The notes: a model not told the origin generated them from the sequence alone. DNA of 64,000 nucleotides from Ligula intestinalis (GCA_036362985.1 JAYGXS010000008.1:19409409-19473408), one strand, 5' to 3'; positions 32,600 through 44,367 are shown, counted from the first letter of the stretch. Translations and numbers: made by a program.

Positions 32600-35404
32600 A
32601 CCTCAAGAGAGCCAGTTAGCACGTCAGCTAGTGCTATTCATTTCTGCCTCTGTGGTTGTTGAGTTTAAGCATAGTGAAAGGAAATTCACGTTTACTGCTT
32701 TCCGTGGGATTGCCTGGTATTTCTTACGCATATATAGTTACCACCTTACTTTTTAAGGAATACTACTGAATCTCACAAAAGTTTCACAGTGGCGTATCGT
32801 GTCAAAATTTAAAAAACCAATGGTAAAACTTTGTCAAAACTAACAGCATAATTCTCGTACTCGCTGCATTGCTTTATCGGTATTATAAATTATCCATCTT
32901 AGAACCACTACCATGCTCGCACGCGGATATATTTTTTGAATAAGTTTCGTTTATCTGCGTGCAAAATTATGTCATTGCTTGAAATTCGAGAAAAGTCGCA
33001 TGGCTATGGATTGAAAAAATACGAAGAATTTCTTCCAATAAGGATGTCATAATCAGTTTCAAGTATTTTTTTGAATGCTTTTTCGTGCCTTCTAAGTTCA
33101 CATGGTTAGAAGGTGATGCATCATTTAGTGTTTTTAGGTTCATTTTAGTTCATGACTGGTTTGAATATAGTAAGCACAGAGCATGCAGGATGTGCCGTTA
33201 CTCTGCAGAAGTTATTAGTAACCTTAGCGTTTACTTCGGTAGTTTCAGTCAGTGTACAGATTGCTGAAGACTTACTTGAGAAGTGGCAGTCTTCTACTGA
33301 AAGTACATCGCCAATTGTCTAACCGAAATGAGCAAACACCCTATTCCCATGTGATATATAAGTACTTTCGACTGGGCCATCTGGGATCTACTATACGCGC
33401 AGCTCGTGTCTCAAAAGTACTGTAACTTCAGCAAAGGTAGCAGTAAAATTCACATACTCTCTGCGTCGCGCTTTCAATCGTATAATTACCAAGCCGGAAA
33501 GTACCGCTATGCTCGCACAATGGATACTTTTGGCAGACCCTTTTTAAATATCATCGGTTTACTTGTGTGCAAAATTATTTGTCATTGCTGACATTGTGTT
33601 CTAAAACAACATCCAAAAGTGTCAAAGAGCGTGTCTTATACCAGGCATTGTCGTCTGGCAATGTAAAATGAATAAAACAAGCAGTAGTTTCGTAGAAGAT
33701 GGTCATCGTCAGACGAACGATGCTTTACATCGCTTAGGCCTTCATGCGTAGAAATAGATATATCAGTGATTTCCTTTGCATGATCATGATTTCCCCTACC
33801 TGACTAACGTGCATACAGAGCGCATCGTTAATGTGAAATGACTACGAAGCTCTTTCCAGTAGACTTACTGTTTACATCGCTCGTTTGAGCCCGTTTATAG
33901 ATTTATGGAGAAAAGTATGTCCCCTCCTAAAATCAGTTTCCAGAGTTCAGTCAAAAATGTATAAATAAGTAGGTCCCAAGGGATATTTACCTGTGGAGTT
34001 ACCAGATAGTTTTCTGCAACTATACAGCTGCCGATATGTCTGATATCCGAATATGCCGATGAACCTAAATATTTTAGAGAACAACGCGGTTCCATTCTGT
34101 AATGTAAGAAATTTGCAACCGATCGAAAATTCTTTGCTATGGGAAAAAAACCAGCACTCGGAGTTATGAAAGGCATGGTGAATCTTGGTTTTCACAGCTG
34201 AAAGCACATATATTTTTTGGTTAACTAGGCTCAAAACCTTGAGGATCTTTTGGGCGTTCGTCCAGTTATAAGTGCAAAACTGCGAGTGATATATCCAAGC
34301 ATACATTTTCAACGATATTTTATCGAAACCAGCAGCCTTCTTTTAAGTATATGCGTCATTATCCAGTTTCACTACAGTGAAAGTGCGTATCATGTCATAA
34401 AAATAAATCCTCAAAGGAAAGAGGATATCTATGCATATGCGATGTTTATTACCGTTACATTCATTACTAAGCTACTTAGTTAAACGAACCAGCAAAGTTA
34501 TAAATGTACTAAGACAACAAGTGTAGGCTATAGTTTCTTTTAAAATAAATGATGGAAATGTTATGGATGCGCAAACTGGATCCCAGGGATGTTCCATACC
34601 TGAGTGCTTACTCTATTTTGAAGTATATTTGTTCTGAGAGGTAAAGAGATTTTGCATTTAAATTTCTACAGGTCATTGAATAGAAAATTATCTGCGCATT
34701 TGTTTCTGTTCAACTATTTTTTCGGCTTTTGGGGCGATAAATCTTGCAGCTGAAAAGCGCTCTCGAAATTTATTCGCGCGAATTATTACCGGGGAAAAAA
34801 ATGCTTTAAATTGCATCGGAATGTTTATCGACGTAGTCCCAGTCAGCATATCTGAGTGTTAACTTTGCGAACGCTCTGAACATAATTTCCTAGCGTGTTT
34901 CTGTCCGATTGTAGTGTCATCAAAAAAAAGTGGAAAACGCACCAATTATTTTTAATTGCTAGAATAAACCTCCTGTTTGAGAGCAAAGAAGAAAAGGTTA
35001 AATGCCAATCGCTCGAGATCTCATGGATACAAGAGACTGTGCCACGGAATGTATCTGCTTGACGTTGATGTCAAGCCCAAGCAACGAAATTCGTGGACGG
35101 CACAATAACAAGTATGGATTGTCGCCAGCCTTCTTCAATTAACCATCAATGCAGAAGTTATTTCGCAGGGGTAGATTGACTGAAAATCAGCCGAATATGA
35201 AGGAGTGTTCTACACAGCTAATGTTTGGAATCTTAACATTTTTTTTCATATCTGTTGCACTTTCCAGGAAACCTCGGTGACAACGATTACCAATTATTAT
35301 CTTTTAGAAGCGATGAATTGACGAGCAAAGGTTTGTTTTTGATAAATTTTCGTCAGGCCTGTAGTTTTATGTCGTAAATAAGTGAGGAAGCTATGCGGGT
35401 CGGT
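32600..35404. other. No supported gene; AT-rich
   Basis: Only frames up to about 120 codons on both strands, without domain signatures. Confidence 0.5.
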
Positions 35405-35760
35405 AAAAAAAATAATGCGGTTGTCAGGGCCTTCTGGGGGAGGAGGTGGGTCAACCATCTTATAAGCGTAAATTGGGACTAGCAGCCGAGAAAGGTTATA
35501 ATCTGCGGGCTATTGGATTAGGGGCTTTCGCCCATAGTAACTGCGGCGTCCTTACACAAAGGATCGGTGCGCTTAGCCTTGTGGCAACCGCTTCTGCCGA
35601 AACCAATTGACACTGTCCAAGGAATATTCAATAGCTCCAGGGTACCTGGTGAAGCACTCAGAAAGCCCCTCTGGCATCTACGTGACGGTCCGAATCTCAA
35701 ATGGGCGCTAGACTTGAACTGGTAAGACGCTTTATTTGTTCCTTCCCTAACCATGCTGAA
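35405..35760. repeat. Dispersed repeat R3, copy 2
   Basis: A continuous copy: TAACTGCGGCG, GCTTAGCCTTGTGGCAACCG, CACTGTCCAAGGAATATTC, CTCTGGCATCTACGTGACGG and GCGCTAGACTTGAACTGG. It shows the order from which the 15.9 kb copy is rearranged. The 43.0 kb copy keeps CATCTACGCGATGATCCGAG in the same place. Confidence 0.7.
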
Positions 35761-35934
35761 AGATTTTTCATTCTCTTTTTTCTAAAATAATTTGTTGATG
35801 TTTAACGCATACTTAAACTATGGTCTGATCGTAAAGTATATATGTATATGAAAACGTATATTCCTTGTGGTTTTCTTTTTACTTTCAGCACATAACTTAC
35901 TTGATAAAATATGAATTAAACCTTGGTTTTTTAA

Positions 35935-36190
35935 GCTCCTGATAAATTAATTTCTGTTCGTGGTGCATGTCAGTATGTGTAAGGTCTATAGGCGTAGACC
36001 GAAATTGTAAGTGTATATTTGTGTTGAAACCCGTCAACCCCTGTGAAATATGCACTTGCTGCTGACAGAGAGGATAAAGTAGTATAGATTTATGTCGTAA
36101 CTTATATACTTGCAGCCTACTTACTAGCTAAAAAGCCCAGACACCAGAAAGCAGACTGGGTAAGCTGGAGGCCCACTGATGAGCCGGACA
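35935..36190. repeat. Dispersed repeat R5, copy 2
   Basis: Matches 18020-18215 (AAGGTCTATAGGCGTAGACC, GAAATATGCACTTGCTGC). It is followed by GGCCCACTGATGAGCCGGA, which corresponds in reverse complement to the flank of copy 1. Confidence 0.75.
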
Positions 36191-37399
36191 CCACGCAGCT
36201 GTGTCAAGCAGCGCCAGAATACCATCAAAGCACGTATCTGGGCCTTTTAGATAGTACCTAGGCTGTTAGTATGATAAGTTATGACATCGATGAATAAAAC
36301 CTTTGCAAAAGAATGCGAGTGATAAAACAACATTTTATCTTTATATCTCTCACTGCTTAGACAAGTTGATTAAAATGGGCAAGAGGTCATGTAACCCCTT
36401 CCTTGACATTCGTTAGCATTTAATGCCAATCCAAAACATCATGAAAATGAAGAATTCTATCACCAATCCTTGACAGTCAGCAACTGCAACTGATTCTGTG
36501 AAATCAATAGCGATACATTAAATTACATTCCATTACCGACCGTATACAGGTTAAGCGGGCTCACCAAAAAAAATTTTTCTCCTCATTAAAACCTTTCGGC
36601 AAACAAGTACAAAATTTCGGCGCCACTCTTATGTACCTACGTGCTGATTGGGTTGTTTACTACGATTTTTAAAGTCTTTTAGAATCTACCGCCCCCCTAC
36701 CAGTAGATTGCGTCTTGGGGGAATTTTCGGTATCCTTAAATTTCCCGCGCTATGCAGTGAACGAAATTTCCATTTAAAAAATATGTCCCCGTCGCAACCT
36801 CCAACCTGGCGACAACATTATCTGATGAAGAACTAAAAGCAAGTCCTTGCAACAAACCGTGTACCTGTTCTCCTAGTCTAAGCACCCCTACCGGGACTTG
36901 ATGCATTAAACGCAGTGTAGAAATGCAAAGTATCAATTTGCAGTAAAACGCTCATTGCCTTTAGTCTGCTACGTAAAGCAGGCTGTTTTAAATACTAGGG
37001 TAGTTGGCTGGTACATGGGTGTCTCGGTGATCATCTCAAACGGCGGAAGAGTTGATCCCGGACACAGCTTTAAGGTCTGATCGACGTTAGACTAAAGTAG
37101 ATATGAGGATAAAACGTTAAACTGCATAAAAAACGAACGAAACTTTTTGTACTGAACAGTTTTATATGCAGAAGGGTATTAAAAAAACCAGTTTCAGACA
37201 ACGCATGCTTTCGAGTATTCCTCATCAGGCGTGGACGATTCTATGAGGGAAGGTAGAGGAGTACACATTTAAATGGCCAATAAGCCCGAAGCGTGGATGG
37301 GCTGGAGGGTTGAGCGCGTTCAGACTTCGAGGATTATAGTGAGGAAGGGAAAGAGGAGTTCCCCAATGAGCCATCTTTAGGCAGATGGAACTGCTGATA
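36191..37399. other. No supported gene
   Basis: No domain-bearing frame or recognised repeat. The stretch ends at a cluster of three SINE units. Confidence 0.5.
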
Positions 37400-37580
37400 A
37401 AGAGATGGGAGATAAGAATGGATATGAATGGCTAATCAGCCGTTATCAGACAGCCGTATCCAACCCCAAGTGGTGTGTCATCCGAGGCTGGAACCCATGA
37501 CGTTTTGATCAGAAGTCTGCCGTTCCAACCAGGGGCTCGTTCTCTTGTTGGGGCTTAGATCGGGAATATTGACACGCGTT
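37400..37580 (-). repeat. tRNA-derived SINE copy (minus arm of an inverted pair)
   Basis: Minus strand: GTGTCAATATTCCCGATC head, CAAGAGAACGAGCCCCTGGT, GGAACGGCAGACTTCTGATC, ATGGGTTCCAGCCTCGG (B-box-like) and a tail with GGGGTTGGATACGGCTGTCT. It faces the plus copy at 37690-37910 head to head. Confidence 0.78.
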
Positions 37581-37604
37581 AATGAACGTTTGCAGTGACA
37601 AGGG

Positions 37605-37685
37605 AGACTGGATTTGCCATGCCTGACGCAGTAGCCATCACCAGCCAGTTATACCCAGCAATCCGCGACTTAAACCTCCCATCGG
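37605..37685 (-). repeat. Partial SINE copy (3' half)
   Basis: Minus strand holds GTCGCGGATTGCTGGGTATA, ACTGGCTGGTGATGGC and GGCATGGCAAATCCAGTCTC. The tRNA-like head is missing. It lies between the two full SINE copies. Confidence 0.65.
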
Positions 37686-37689
37686 TGAA

Positions 37690-37910
37690 TGTTTATCCAC
37701 CAATGTCAATATTCCCGATTTAAACAGGCAAAGCAACGAAGCCGTCATGCCGGTGTTAGAGCTTTGGACTTCTAACTAACAAGGTTGCGGGTTTAAGCCT
37801 TGGGTGGAGCACTACTGGTGGTTGGGTATGACTGGCTGATGACAGCTAGCGCGCCAAAAATGGCCATTGCAGTCTCCTTTGCCACTGCTTTCTGTTACAA
37901 CTACTAGCCG
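37690..37910 (+). repeat. tRNA-derived SINE copy (plus arm), best preserved
   Basis: CAATGTCAATATTCCCGATT head, AACGAAGCCGTCATGCCGGT, GTTAGAGCTTTGGACTTCTA, AGGTTGCGGGTTTAAGCCTT (B-box GGGTTTAAGCC) and GGTGGAGCACTACTGGTGG. Then comes TTGGGTATGACTGGCTGATG, ending in GGCCATTGCAGTCTCC. This copy defines the family consensus best. Confidence 0.8.
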
Positions 37911-38734
37911 CTTTGTGGTTGCTGATGGATCTTGAGAATGAACCACAAGGTGGAGCTGGACGACAGAATTACGTTAGCGATCGGTGAAGGTTCATCAGCG
38001 ATTGAGTCATGTCTCTGTTTCGTAGCCGAAACGCAACGCAGCCTTTCGTGAACAAGAGGAGTATAAGGTTGTGTTGGTTAAATGTATGGCTACTGATTAT
38101 GCTGTCGCAAGTATCCGCTGACTAGCCGACACTTTAAAGATAACTCAGTATACCTGGTATACGTCTACCCAGTGGCCAATGTCAAACAGGTGAGTCTAAA
38201 TTCTCCTAGAGATTAACTGTTTCATGTATTAGTTTAGCCAGGCAGGAGGGTGCTCTCGCATCCACTTGGATAGATGCCTAGTCGTTCAACTAATATAAGC
38301 TGAAATTTTAACCAGAAATACATGTTTAGTGAGTAGTATCACTGCCAATAAAAGCAAAACTGTTTTTTTTTTCGTTGAGTAAAGCACCTTTTGTTTTGTA
38401 GGCTGCGAGCGGGAATATTAGCCAATAGGTGTTTTCCAAGAAGCAGTTCAGAAGTAAAAGGTGCGACTGCTGGAAGAAAATGTTAATCTGCCTGACCTTT
38501 CAGATTCTAAGTTCTGTAAATATTCCTATGGCTAATGTAGAATGTCAGTTTCTGGTGAACGTATGTTTTCAGCAAATCTTTATCAGGCCAAACATTTGCA
38601 GGGCAAACGAAATCTGTGCAAAACAACTAAAGTTTAAACATGTAGAAGAATTGATAACTACCAGACATGGACGCCGATTGGCCACTGCGGACTATGTCAG
38701 TCTGCGTGAGTAAGCGAGATTGGCGTGTTGGGTG

Positions 38735-38895
38735 CGTTACTGCCACTAGTGGGTCGGGGCGAAATGCTTTCGCAACCTGGCGTCGGTGTCGGCCACGGGT
38801 GTGTAAGGGCTTGTGTCAGCGTCTTCTTACAATACAGTGCTGAATTCACTAGTCGTAAAGCTACTGATTCGGTTGCTTCGAGCACCCGTTAGCTT
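38735..38895 (-). repeat. Dispersed repeat R4, copy 1
   Basis: Reverse complement of 59140-59295: GGGTGCTCGAAGCAACCGA, ACAAGCCCTTACACACCCGT, GGCCGACACCGACGCCAGGT. Its nature is unknown. It sits exactly between inverted PLE terminal repeats here. Confidence 0.8.
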
Positions 38896-39249
38896 AGGAC
38901 CTAGGAGACAGTAGCTGGTGTCTGTTAGACAATTTGAAAGGCTTCATTTCTATCGACTCGATGTGCAAGGATAGAGCTCCAGATCGATTTAGTTTCACCT
39001 TTGCTTAACCAGGCCGGTACATGTTCACGCACACCCAATACGCCATTCTCGCCTACTTGCGCAGATTGACAGCCTGCAGTGGCCAGCCGGCGTCCATGTC
39101 GGATAATTATCGATTTTTCTACAGGTTCAAACTTTAATTTTTTTGTACAGCTTTCGTTTTTCCTGCAAGTGTTTGGCATGATAAGGCGTTGCTGAAACAT
39201 ATGCTTCAGATTCTGTCAGAAGTTACCGTAGAATAGTATGATACGTTTA

Positions 39250-39290
39250 CGGTCTGATGAAAGGTTCTCGATAGAAGCTGAAACGTCAGG
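39250..39290 (+). ncRNA. Minimal hammerhead-like ribozyme core in PLE terminal repeat
   Basis: CTGATGA at 39254-39260 is followed by stem II AGGTTCT/AGAAGCT (one G-G mismatch, CGAT loop). Then comes GAAA at 39280-39283 with CGTC, and the family tail AGGCCAATCAACTTC. With A-T and C-G as a two-pair stem III, cleavage would follow GTC. T before CTGATGA can pair with A after GTC. This is the best-preserved core of the dispersed family. Such tiny stem III versions are known to work mainly as dimers. Confidence 0.6.
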
Positions 39291-39339
39291 CCAATCAACT
39301 TCTTGTTCCGGCGATCGCATCTTTTAATTCAAAAGTGCG

Positions 39340-41205
39340 TTTATTTAGCAGATCTCGGAACCGAAGACATCTTTCAGGCGCAATCTAAAAAATGCTCATA
39401 AGCAATGACGTAGGAAGGGATAGTAGAGAAACCGCTACCATTTGTGGCGTATTAAAAAATGTGTCGTTTGTGCGACGCTTACACAACAGTAACTATTCTC
39501 GACCCCAATTAACAGGACAAGCAATGCGTGTCTAACATTTGGCGAAAGGTACTTGACAAGGTATGTGAGTTCTAGTCTTCGTTACTTGAATTGAAATTTT
39601 TAATAAAAAATATCGCTTGATGAAACAGCAATGGTCATAGCAGTCACTTATGTATCTGGTGTCGCGAGTCGCTCTCATCTCCAATCAAGGATGTTCGCAT
39701 TATGAAACAGTAACTGTTATTCGTGCCGAGACAATAGGTATACGGATATTGGGATGTACAAATATGTCTACAAACTGTCAGAATTGAATCATATATCCAA
39801 CTTCATTTAGGTAGGAAAGACAGGCTTGTTATATATGAAAATATTTGAAGAAAAATTAGTAAGAAATGAATTTTCTGTTAATTTTTTATGCAACATAGCA
39901 TCGAATTAGCAAAGGCATCTAAATTATGCGGAAAAATACACACTAATAAATAATCCATTATTGATGGGATTCTAACTCGCCCATATCAAAAACGGTACAA
40001 AACTGGGAGCTGGTGATGCACGTCTTGAAACGATGCTACACAGCAGATACTGCAAACCCCGTTTTTCATAATCCCTGTTGGTTAAAACCATACTTTAACA
40101 TATAAGCCAGGGTTGTTTGAGCTTTCACAATTAGTCTATTTTCTGGACAGATATTTGGATGCTCTCGAGTAACTCCAAAGTACGTACAATATTGTTAACT
40201 TTTCCGGCTCTGGATTGGCATTTTTAAATAACGGTTTCTGGCTTTTAGGTAAACGGACTTGTGAGAAAGATTACTTAAACATCTCCAATGTTGAACCTTC
40301 TAAGCCATTTAAAATCACCGTGAATTGGAAGATAAAGGTTGGAATTTGTGTTGATTATAAGACTACGATTAAATCACTGAGATCAACCAGTGCATCCTGT
40401 GTGTTTGCCTGTATATCATCAGTTTGTGCTTTCAAATGGACTGCGTGATAGATGGGCTAGACCAACAACGAGGTCAGGAAACGGCTGGCGTTATTCGTCT
40501 TGCATACCTATTACGAATGTAGAACATAGGAGACTTTTGACGGCACGCAAAGCTGTAGGTTCATGCAACGCCAGCCACCTGCGTCTAATCCCACCTCGGA
40601 TCTTTACTTTCTTTTGATATTGGGTGCAGGTGGGTGAGGAAAGCGACAGAAAGAGAGTGCGGCCGTTGCTGTGTAAGTCTACTATAACTGAAAACTAACA
40701 CACGCGCACGTCATCGTCTCTGCACCAACCTTTAGTGAGCATACGCTTAACATAATCTAAATCGATAGTCGAAGTATCTTACAGCTTCAGCATTTTTACT
40801 GGGTGAATCATTACGAGGGCTTTTGCTAAAACTTCAGGACAGAACGCAGCTAAAATTATCCATGCTGTAGTCCGATCAAGGCGTTAATTTCCCACAATAT
40901 TAATTGCATTCCGGTAAGTGACTTTGTGATGTATACATACACCTTGACTTTGAAATGTGTTGCCGATTGGGGAGGATTATGTAAGCGCAATTGTTCTGCT
41001 GATTATCATACAGCCTCGTCCCGAAAGGTTTCAGTCACGCAAAGGCACAGACTTTGGAGCGTACACACTTTCGGCTCACCTATAAAAGCATCACTAATTT
41101 TATAAAAAGAACATTTTTGCAGTTTATTTCTATGTTCGTCTTCATTAAAATAAAATTTGAAGAACTCATAATCTAAAAAATTCTTTGAAAGGAGGTTCCT
41201 TGGGT
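39340..41205. other. No supported gene
   Basis: AT-rich. A possible exon-like stretch after TGGCTTTTAG at about 40249-40340 (KRTCEKDYLNIS, PSKPFKITVNWK) has an acceptor but is unsupported by neighbouring exons. Confidence 0.45.
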
Positions 41206-41512
41206 GCGCATATATGTTCTTATTTATATTTAAATGCCTACTCCAACGCTTTCAATAAGACAGAAACTTGGAGCATTTAACATGCGATATCATTATCCCA
41301 ACCTTACCCTTAACTTAACCCTAACCCTTACTCTAACGATCAACCTTACTCTAACTATAAACCTAACATTTAGCCTAACCCTTACCCTAGACCTAAGCCT
41401 AACCCTTCCCCTTACGCTAACCCTTACCCTGACCCTAACCCTAACCTTAAACCTAACCTTTACAGAAATTAATTGTGTAGGCATTTAAATATAAATGGGA
41501 ACATATGTGCGC
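41206..41512. mobile_element. Short inverted-repeat element enclosing a telomere-like array
   Basis: Terminal inverted repeats of 36 bp (41206-41241 and 41477-41512) match at 33 positions and end in GCGCA(T/C)ATATGTTC. They flank 235 bp made mostly of CCCTAA-like units. No reading frame of its own is evident. The ends look like a miniature DNA transposon. Confidence 0.75.
41297..41462. repeat. Degenerate interstitial telomere-like repeat (CCCTAA/CCTTAC variants)
   Basis: About 27 imperfect six-base units of the CCCTAA type. Variants include CTTACC, CCTAAC, CTCTAA and CCTAAA. TTAGGG is the common animal telomere unit. The array is strand-consistent (C-rich on the plus strand) and decayed. Confidence 0.85.
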
Positions 41513-43024
41513 TACCAAATCAATTTCTGCCCATTATGTTTGCTCAATTGATAACCAATTATACCTCTTTTAAGTTTCTTACTTAAAGGAATAAAACACT
41601 CAAATTTTACGCACATCGCTTATTTCAAAGACGCTTGAGTCAACATGGCCATCACACTTTTGTTTAGGATGAAGGGCTTGCAAACTTAATAAAATCGAGC
41701 ATTTATCTGTACCGCAAAGACGATATCATATAAAACGCACAACACGGATTTGATTAGGTGGGTTGCTCCAAATTTAGCATTCGAAACGTTATTTAAATAG
41801 ATGGACATTACACAGGCTTCGTGAATTTCATAATTGCAAACGCTAAAATCCGAAATAAATCTTTCTTTGGCGAAAGAAGCTTGCGTAGGCCCATTCATAA
41901 CCCCTAATCTCAGCATTTTGTCCTACAAAAACGGTGGTCATAGAGTTTTGGGGGTGAGGAAATAGGATAGGCAGATAAGAAAAATTTTTAGAAATAAATG
42001 TAAAGTGAAACAAACGTTGTCGAAATTGCTTCCCACGGTCGCTGGAAGTCAGTTGAACCTCATGTAATTTCAAGATGTGCACAGCGCTTCGTGTCGCGGG
42101 GTATATTCATTTAATTTCAGAACGGTAATTTGGACCTCATGTACGTTGAAGTAGATCACCTCCTACCCACCATTACAATTTTTCGGGAACTTCAAAAAAC
42201 TTGCGATTTGATAATCGGGTTTATCCATAATAAGTTAAACAATACTAAAGATTAGGAAACTCTTCAGATATAACTCACCAACACTTCTATATTCATTAAA
42301 AAAAGAAATTCATTTAGCATTTATGAAACTATATTCCACTGCGTGTTCTAATTCCTCACCCATTTAAACCTACAACCACCGTTTCCGTAGAAAACATGCA
42401 GAAAGAAGGGATAAATGATTGAACCTACATAAGCTACTGTTGCCCTTTCTTTTAAGTATATTATTTGCAATTAACGTGATTTTTAACCAAAAATTGCAGT
42501 AGTAAGATAAGTTTTATGCTACTATTTATAAAATACATTTCAATTTACAAATTTAAGAAAGTTCAGTAGAGAAAATGAATATTAAATAAGCAACCATCTT
42601 TCACCGAATTCAGGTTATGTGCACGATCAAAAGGAGGTGCAGTTAAGAGCCAATATCCTCTTGTGCTTAAAATATATTTGGATTGTACTGCATTTACGTA
42701 TTTTTTTTCATAAAAAATGCAGTTCCAGCTTTTGATAAAAGATTCATGTGGTTAGTCATTCCACCATGAGCGAATAAGCATGTAAGTAATAAATAATAAT
42801 TTACTTGTTTGTGATAGTATTCGCTCAAATAAATTTATATAATTCAAAGAATAAATTTGCAAACATACGTTTGCTTCCGATAAATGCCTTTCAGACCTTT
42901 ACATTAATGTTGTTATTTACTATGTAAAATATGTTGTTTTTAAGAAAAAATCATGCATTTGCCAGGATCAGGAAGGTGACACAAAATTGGGTTCAGTAAT
43001 TTGCTCAACGTCAGAGGGTACTGG
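41513..43024. other. No supported gene; AT-rich
   Basis: No domain-bearing frame or recognised repeat. Confidence 0.5.
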
Positions 43025-43260
43025 CTATCGAGAAATGTAATTAGCTGCGAATTTTTGAATCGGCGACTTTCGGCCGTGGGGACTGCGGTGCCGTTACAAA
43101 TTTCTTTAGGGTGTACAGGACCGGTTAGCATAATTTGATTGTAGCTGCTTCTTTCGTAGTCAATAGGCGCTAAGCAAGAAGATTTTCAAAAGCTAAAAGG
43201 CACTTTGCCGAACACTCGGATAGCCTTTATGGCATCTACGCGATGATCCGAGTCCACCAT
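43025..43260. repeat. Dispersed repeat R3, copy 3
   Basis: GACTGCGGTGCCG, GGACCGGTTAGCATAATTTG, TGTAGCTGCTTCTTTCGTAG, TTATGGCATCTACGCGATGA and ATCCGAGTC match the other copies in the same orientation as copy 2. It is diverged. Confidence 0.65.
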
Positions 43261-44214
43261 ATATGCAAGAATGCAACTGTTTATGTTATTTAGTTGGTTC
43301 TTTCTTAAAGTACATTTTGGACAAACGCCGGCTCCTATGACTTAGATATTCTACCCCATGGGAGCAGATAAAGGAATGCATGCACATGTAGGTGCTCTCG
43401 GCTGTCATTTTTTTGCGTCTATCTCTCTCTCTCTGTATAGAATGGGATTCGGCGGGAATGGTGAATGGGCGAAGGCTGATGAAAAGGTGTTTTATTAAGC
43501 CTAACCGACGCAAAAACAGGTTTAACTAGTCATCGAGTACATGTCAGGAGGCTTTCTGTGTGATCAACAAGGTGCCCTGCAGCCTTTAAAATTACGTGGA
43601 CAGCCTTTTGCGGCCACACACCCTAAATAACGTTTTTAAAGTCACCGCAGCTACTATGACCGAACGTCATCAATTGAACCACCTGCAGTTAATTACCTTT
43701 CCCGGCGGCCAAATCCCCCCAACGCTTATCAAATTACTGCTCCTAATGGATACCTACCCCACTCCCAACCCTGACGCCCGCACAATTTTTTCCCCCAACA
43801 TGCAGATTTAACTTACGTAATAACGATATAAATATACAGGCCAGAATATTATTTATCAAATGCAAACTTACGCTCATCAATTTATCTTTTTTTGCTTTAA
43901 ATGGGACTTTTCGTAACCTTCAAGTTGATTTGAGTAGCATTATGTTTCGTTAAAATTAACCTCTTCTTTTTTTGTGGGAATCAATTTTTTGCTAGTTCGA
44001 TCTTAAACAGTCTGACAGTGCCCGAGAATAGTATTAATGCTCGGTGTGATAATTATTACATTTCAGTTCCGAGCAGAGAACAGTTTCACAGTCCTTCCTA
44101 GACCAGACTTGATATTTTGATTCCAAGACAGTTATAGCATTAAGAATAAAATAAATTCTGGGGAGGACATTTGTAAACGTGAGACTTAAAGTGAAGCACC
44201 ACTCGTTTTTCAAT
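43261..44214. other. No supported gene
   Basis: Short frames only; a (TC)n run lies near 43423-43434. Confidence 0.5.
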
Positions 44215-44230
44215 TATTCCGAATATGAAG

Positions 44231-44301
44231 ACAGCGTATGTAGCAGAATTTAATGGCACCATAAATTTCGCGAGCGCTCATCAGCCGCTTCCGCTCGCTG
44301 C
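44231..44301 (-). ncRNA. Predicted type I hammerhead ribozyme (left repeat, minus strand)
   Basis: Mirror of the right-hand ribozyme with one base changed: the nucleotide at the cleavage position is T instead of A, giving an ATT triplet. Everything else in the core (CTGATGA, GCGCTCGC, GAAA) and both stem I segments is identical. NUH rules permit U but it is usually slow, so this copy is probably weaker. Confidence 0.75.
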
Positions 44302-44367
44302 ATAAACAGAATAACGAATGATAAATTAGTTTGCACCCTCTTCCAGAGGACAAGGAAAATCTGCTCA

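Larger units (their letters stand above)
38430..39330. mobile_element. Inverted pair of PLE terminal repeats
   Basis: 38430-38720 and 39025-39330 are inverted copies about 290 bp long. Both carry ATATGTTTTCAGCAA../..TTATCA.GCC, a GACATGGACGCCG..TGGCCACTGC block and the hammerhead-like GAAACGTCAGG end (mutated to GAAAGGTCAGG in the left arm). The spacer holds repeat R4 (38735-38895). A third copy of the inner block (GCCACTGCGGACT..TCTGCGTAAGTAG) lies at 11035-11110, downstream of the family C PLE. This gives a link to that family. Confidence 0.8.

Noticed and set aside
36160..36185. CTGATGAGCC as another hammerhead
   Set aside because: No GAAA box at the right distance and no stem I partner.
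40249..40340. Exon-like stretch with PSKPFKITVNWK
   Set aside because: Acceptor only; no good donor in phase and no adjacent exons; the likeness to a fibronectin or Ig strand is too weak.
41234..41488. 84-codon frame (Leu/Thr repeats) on plus and Arg/Val repeats on minus
   Set aside because: It is simply the translation of the telomere-like array.
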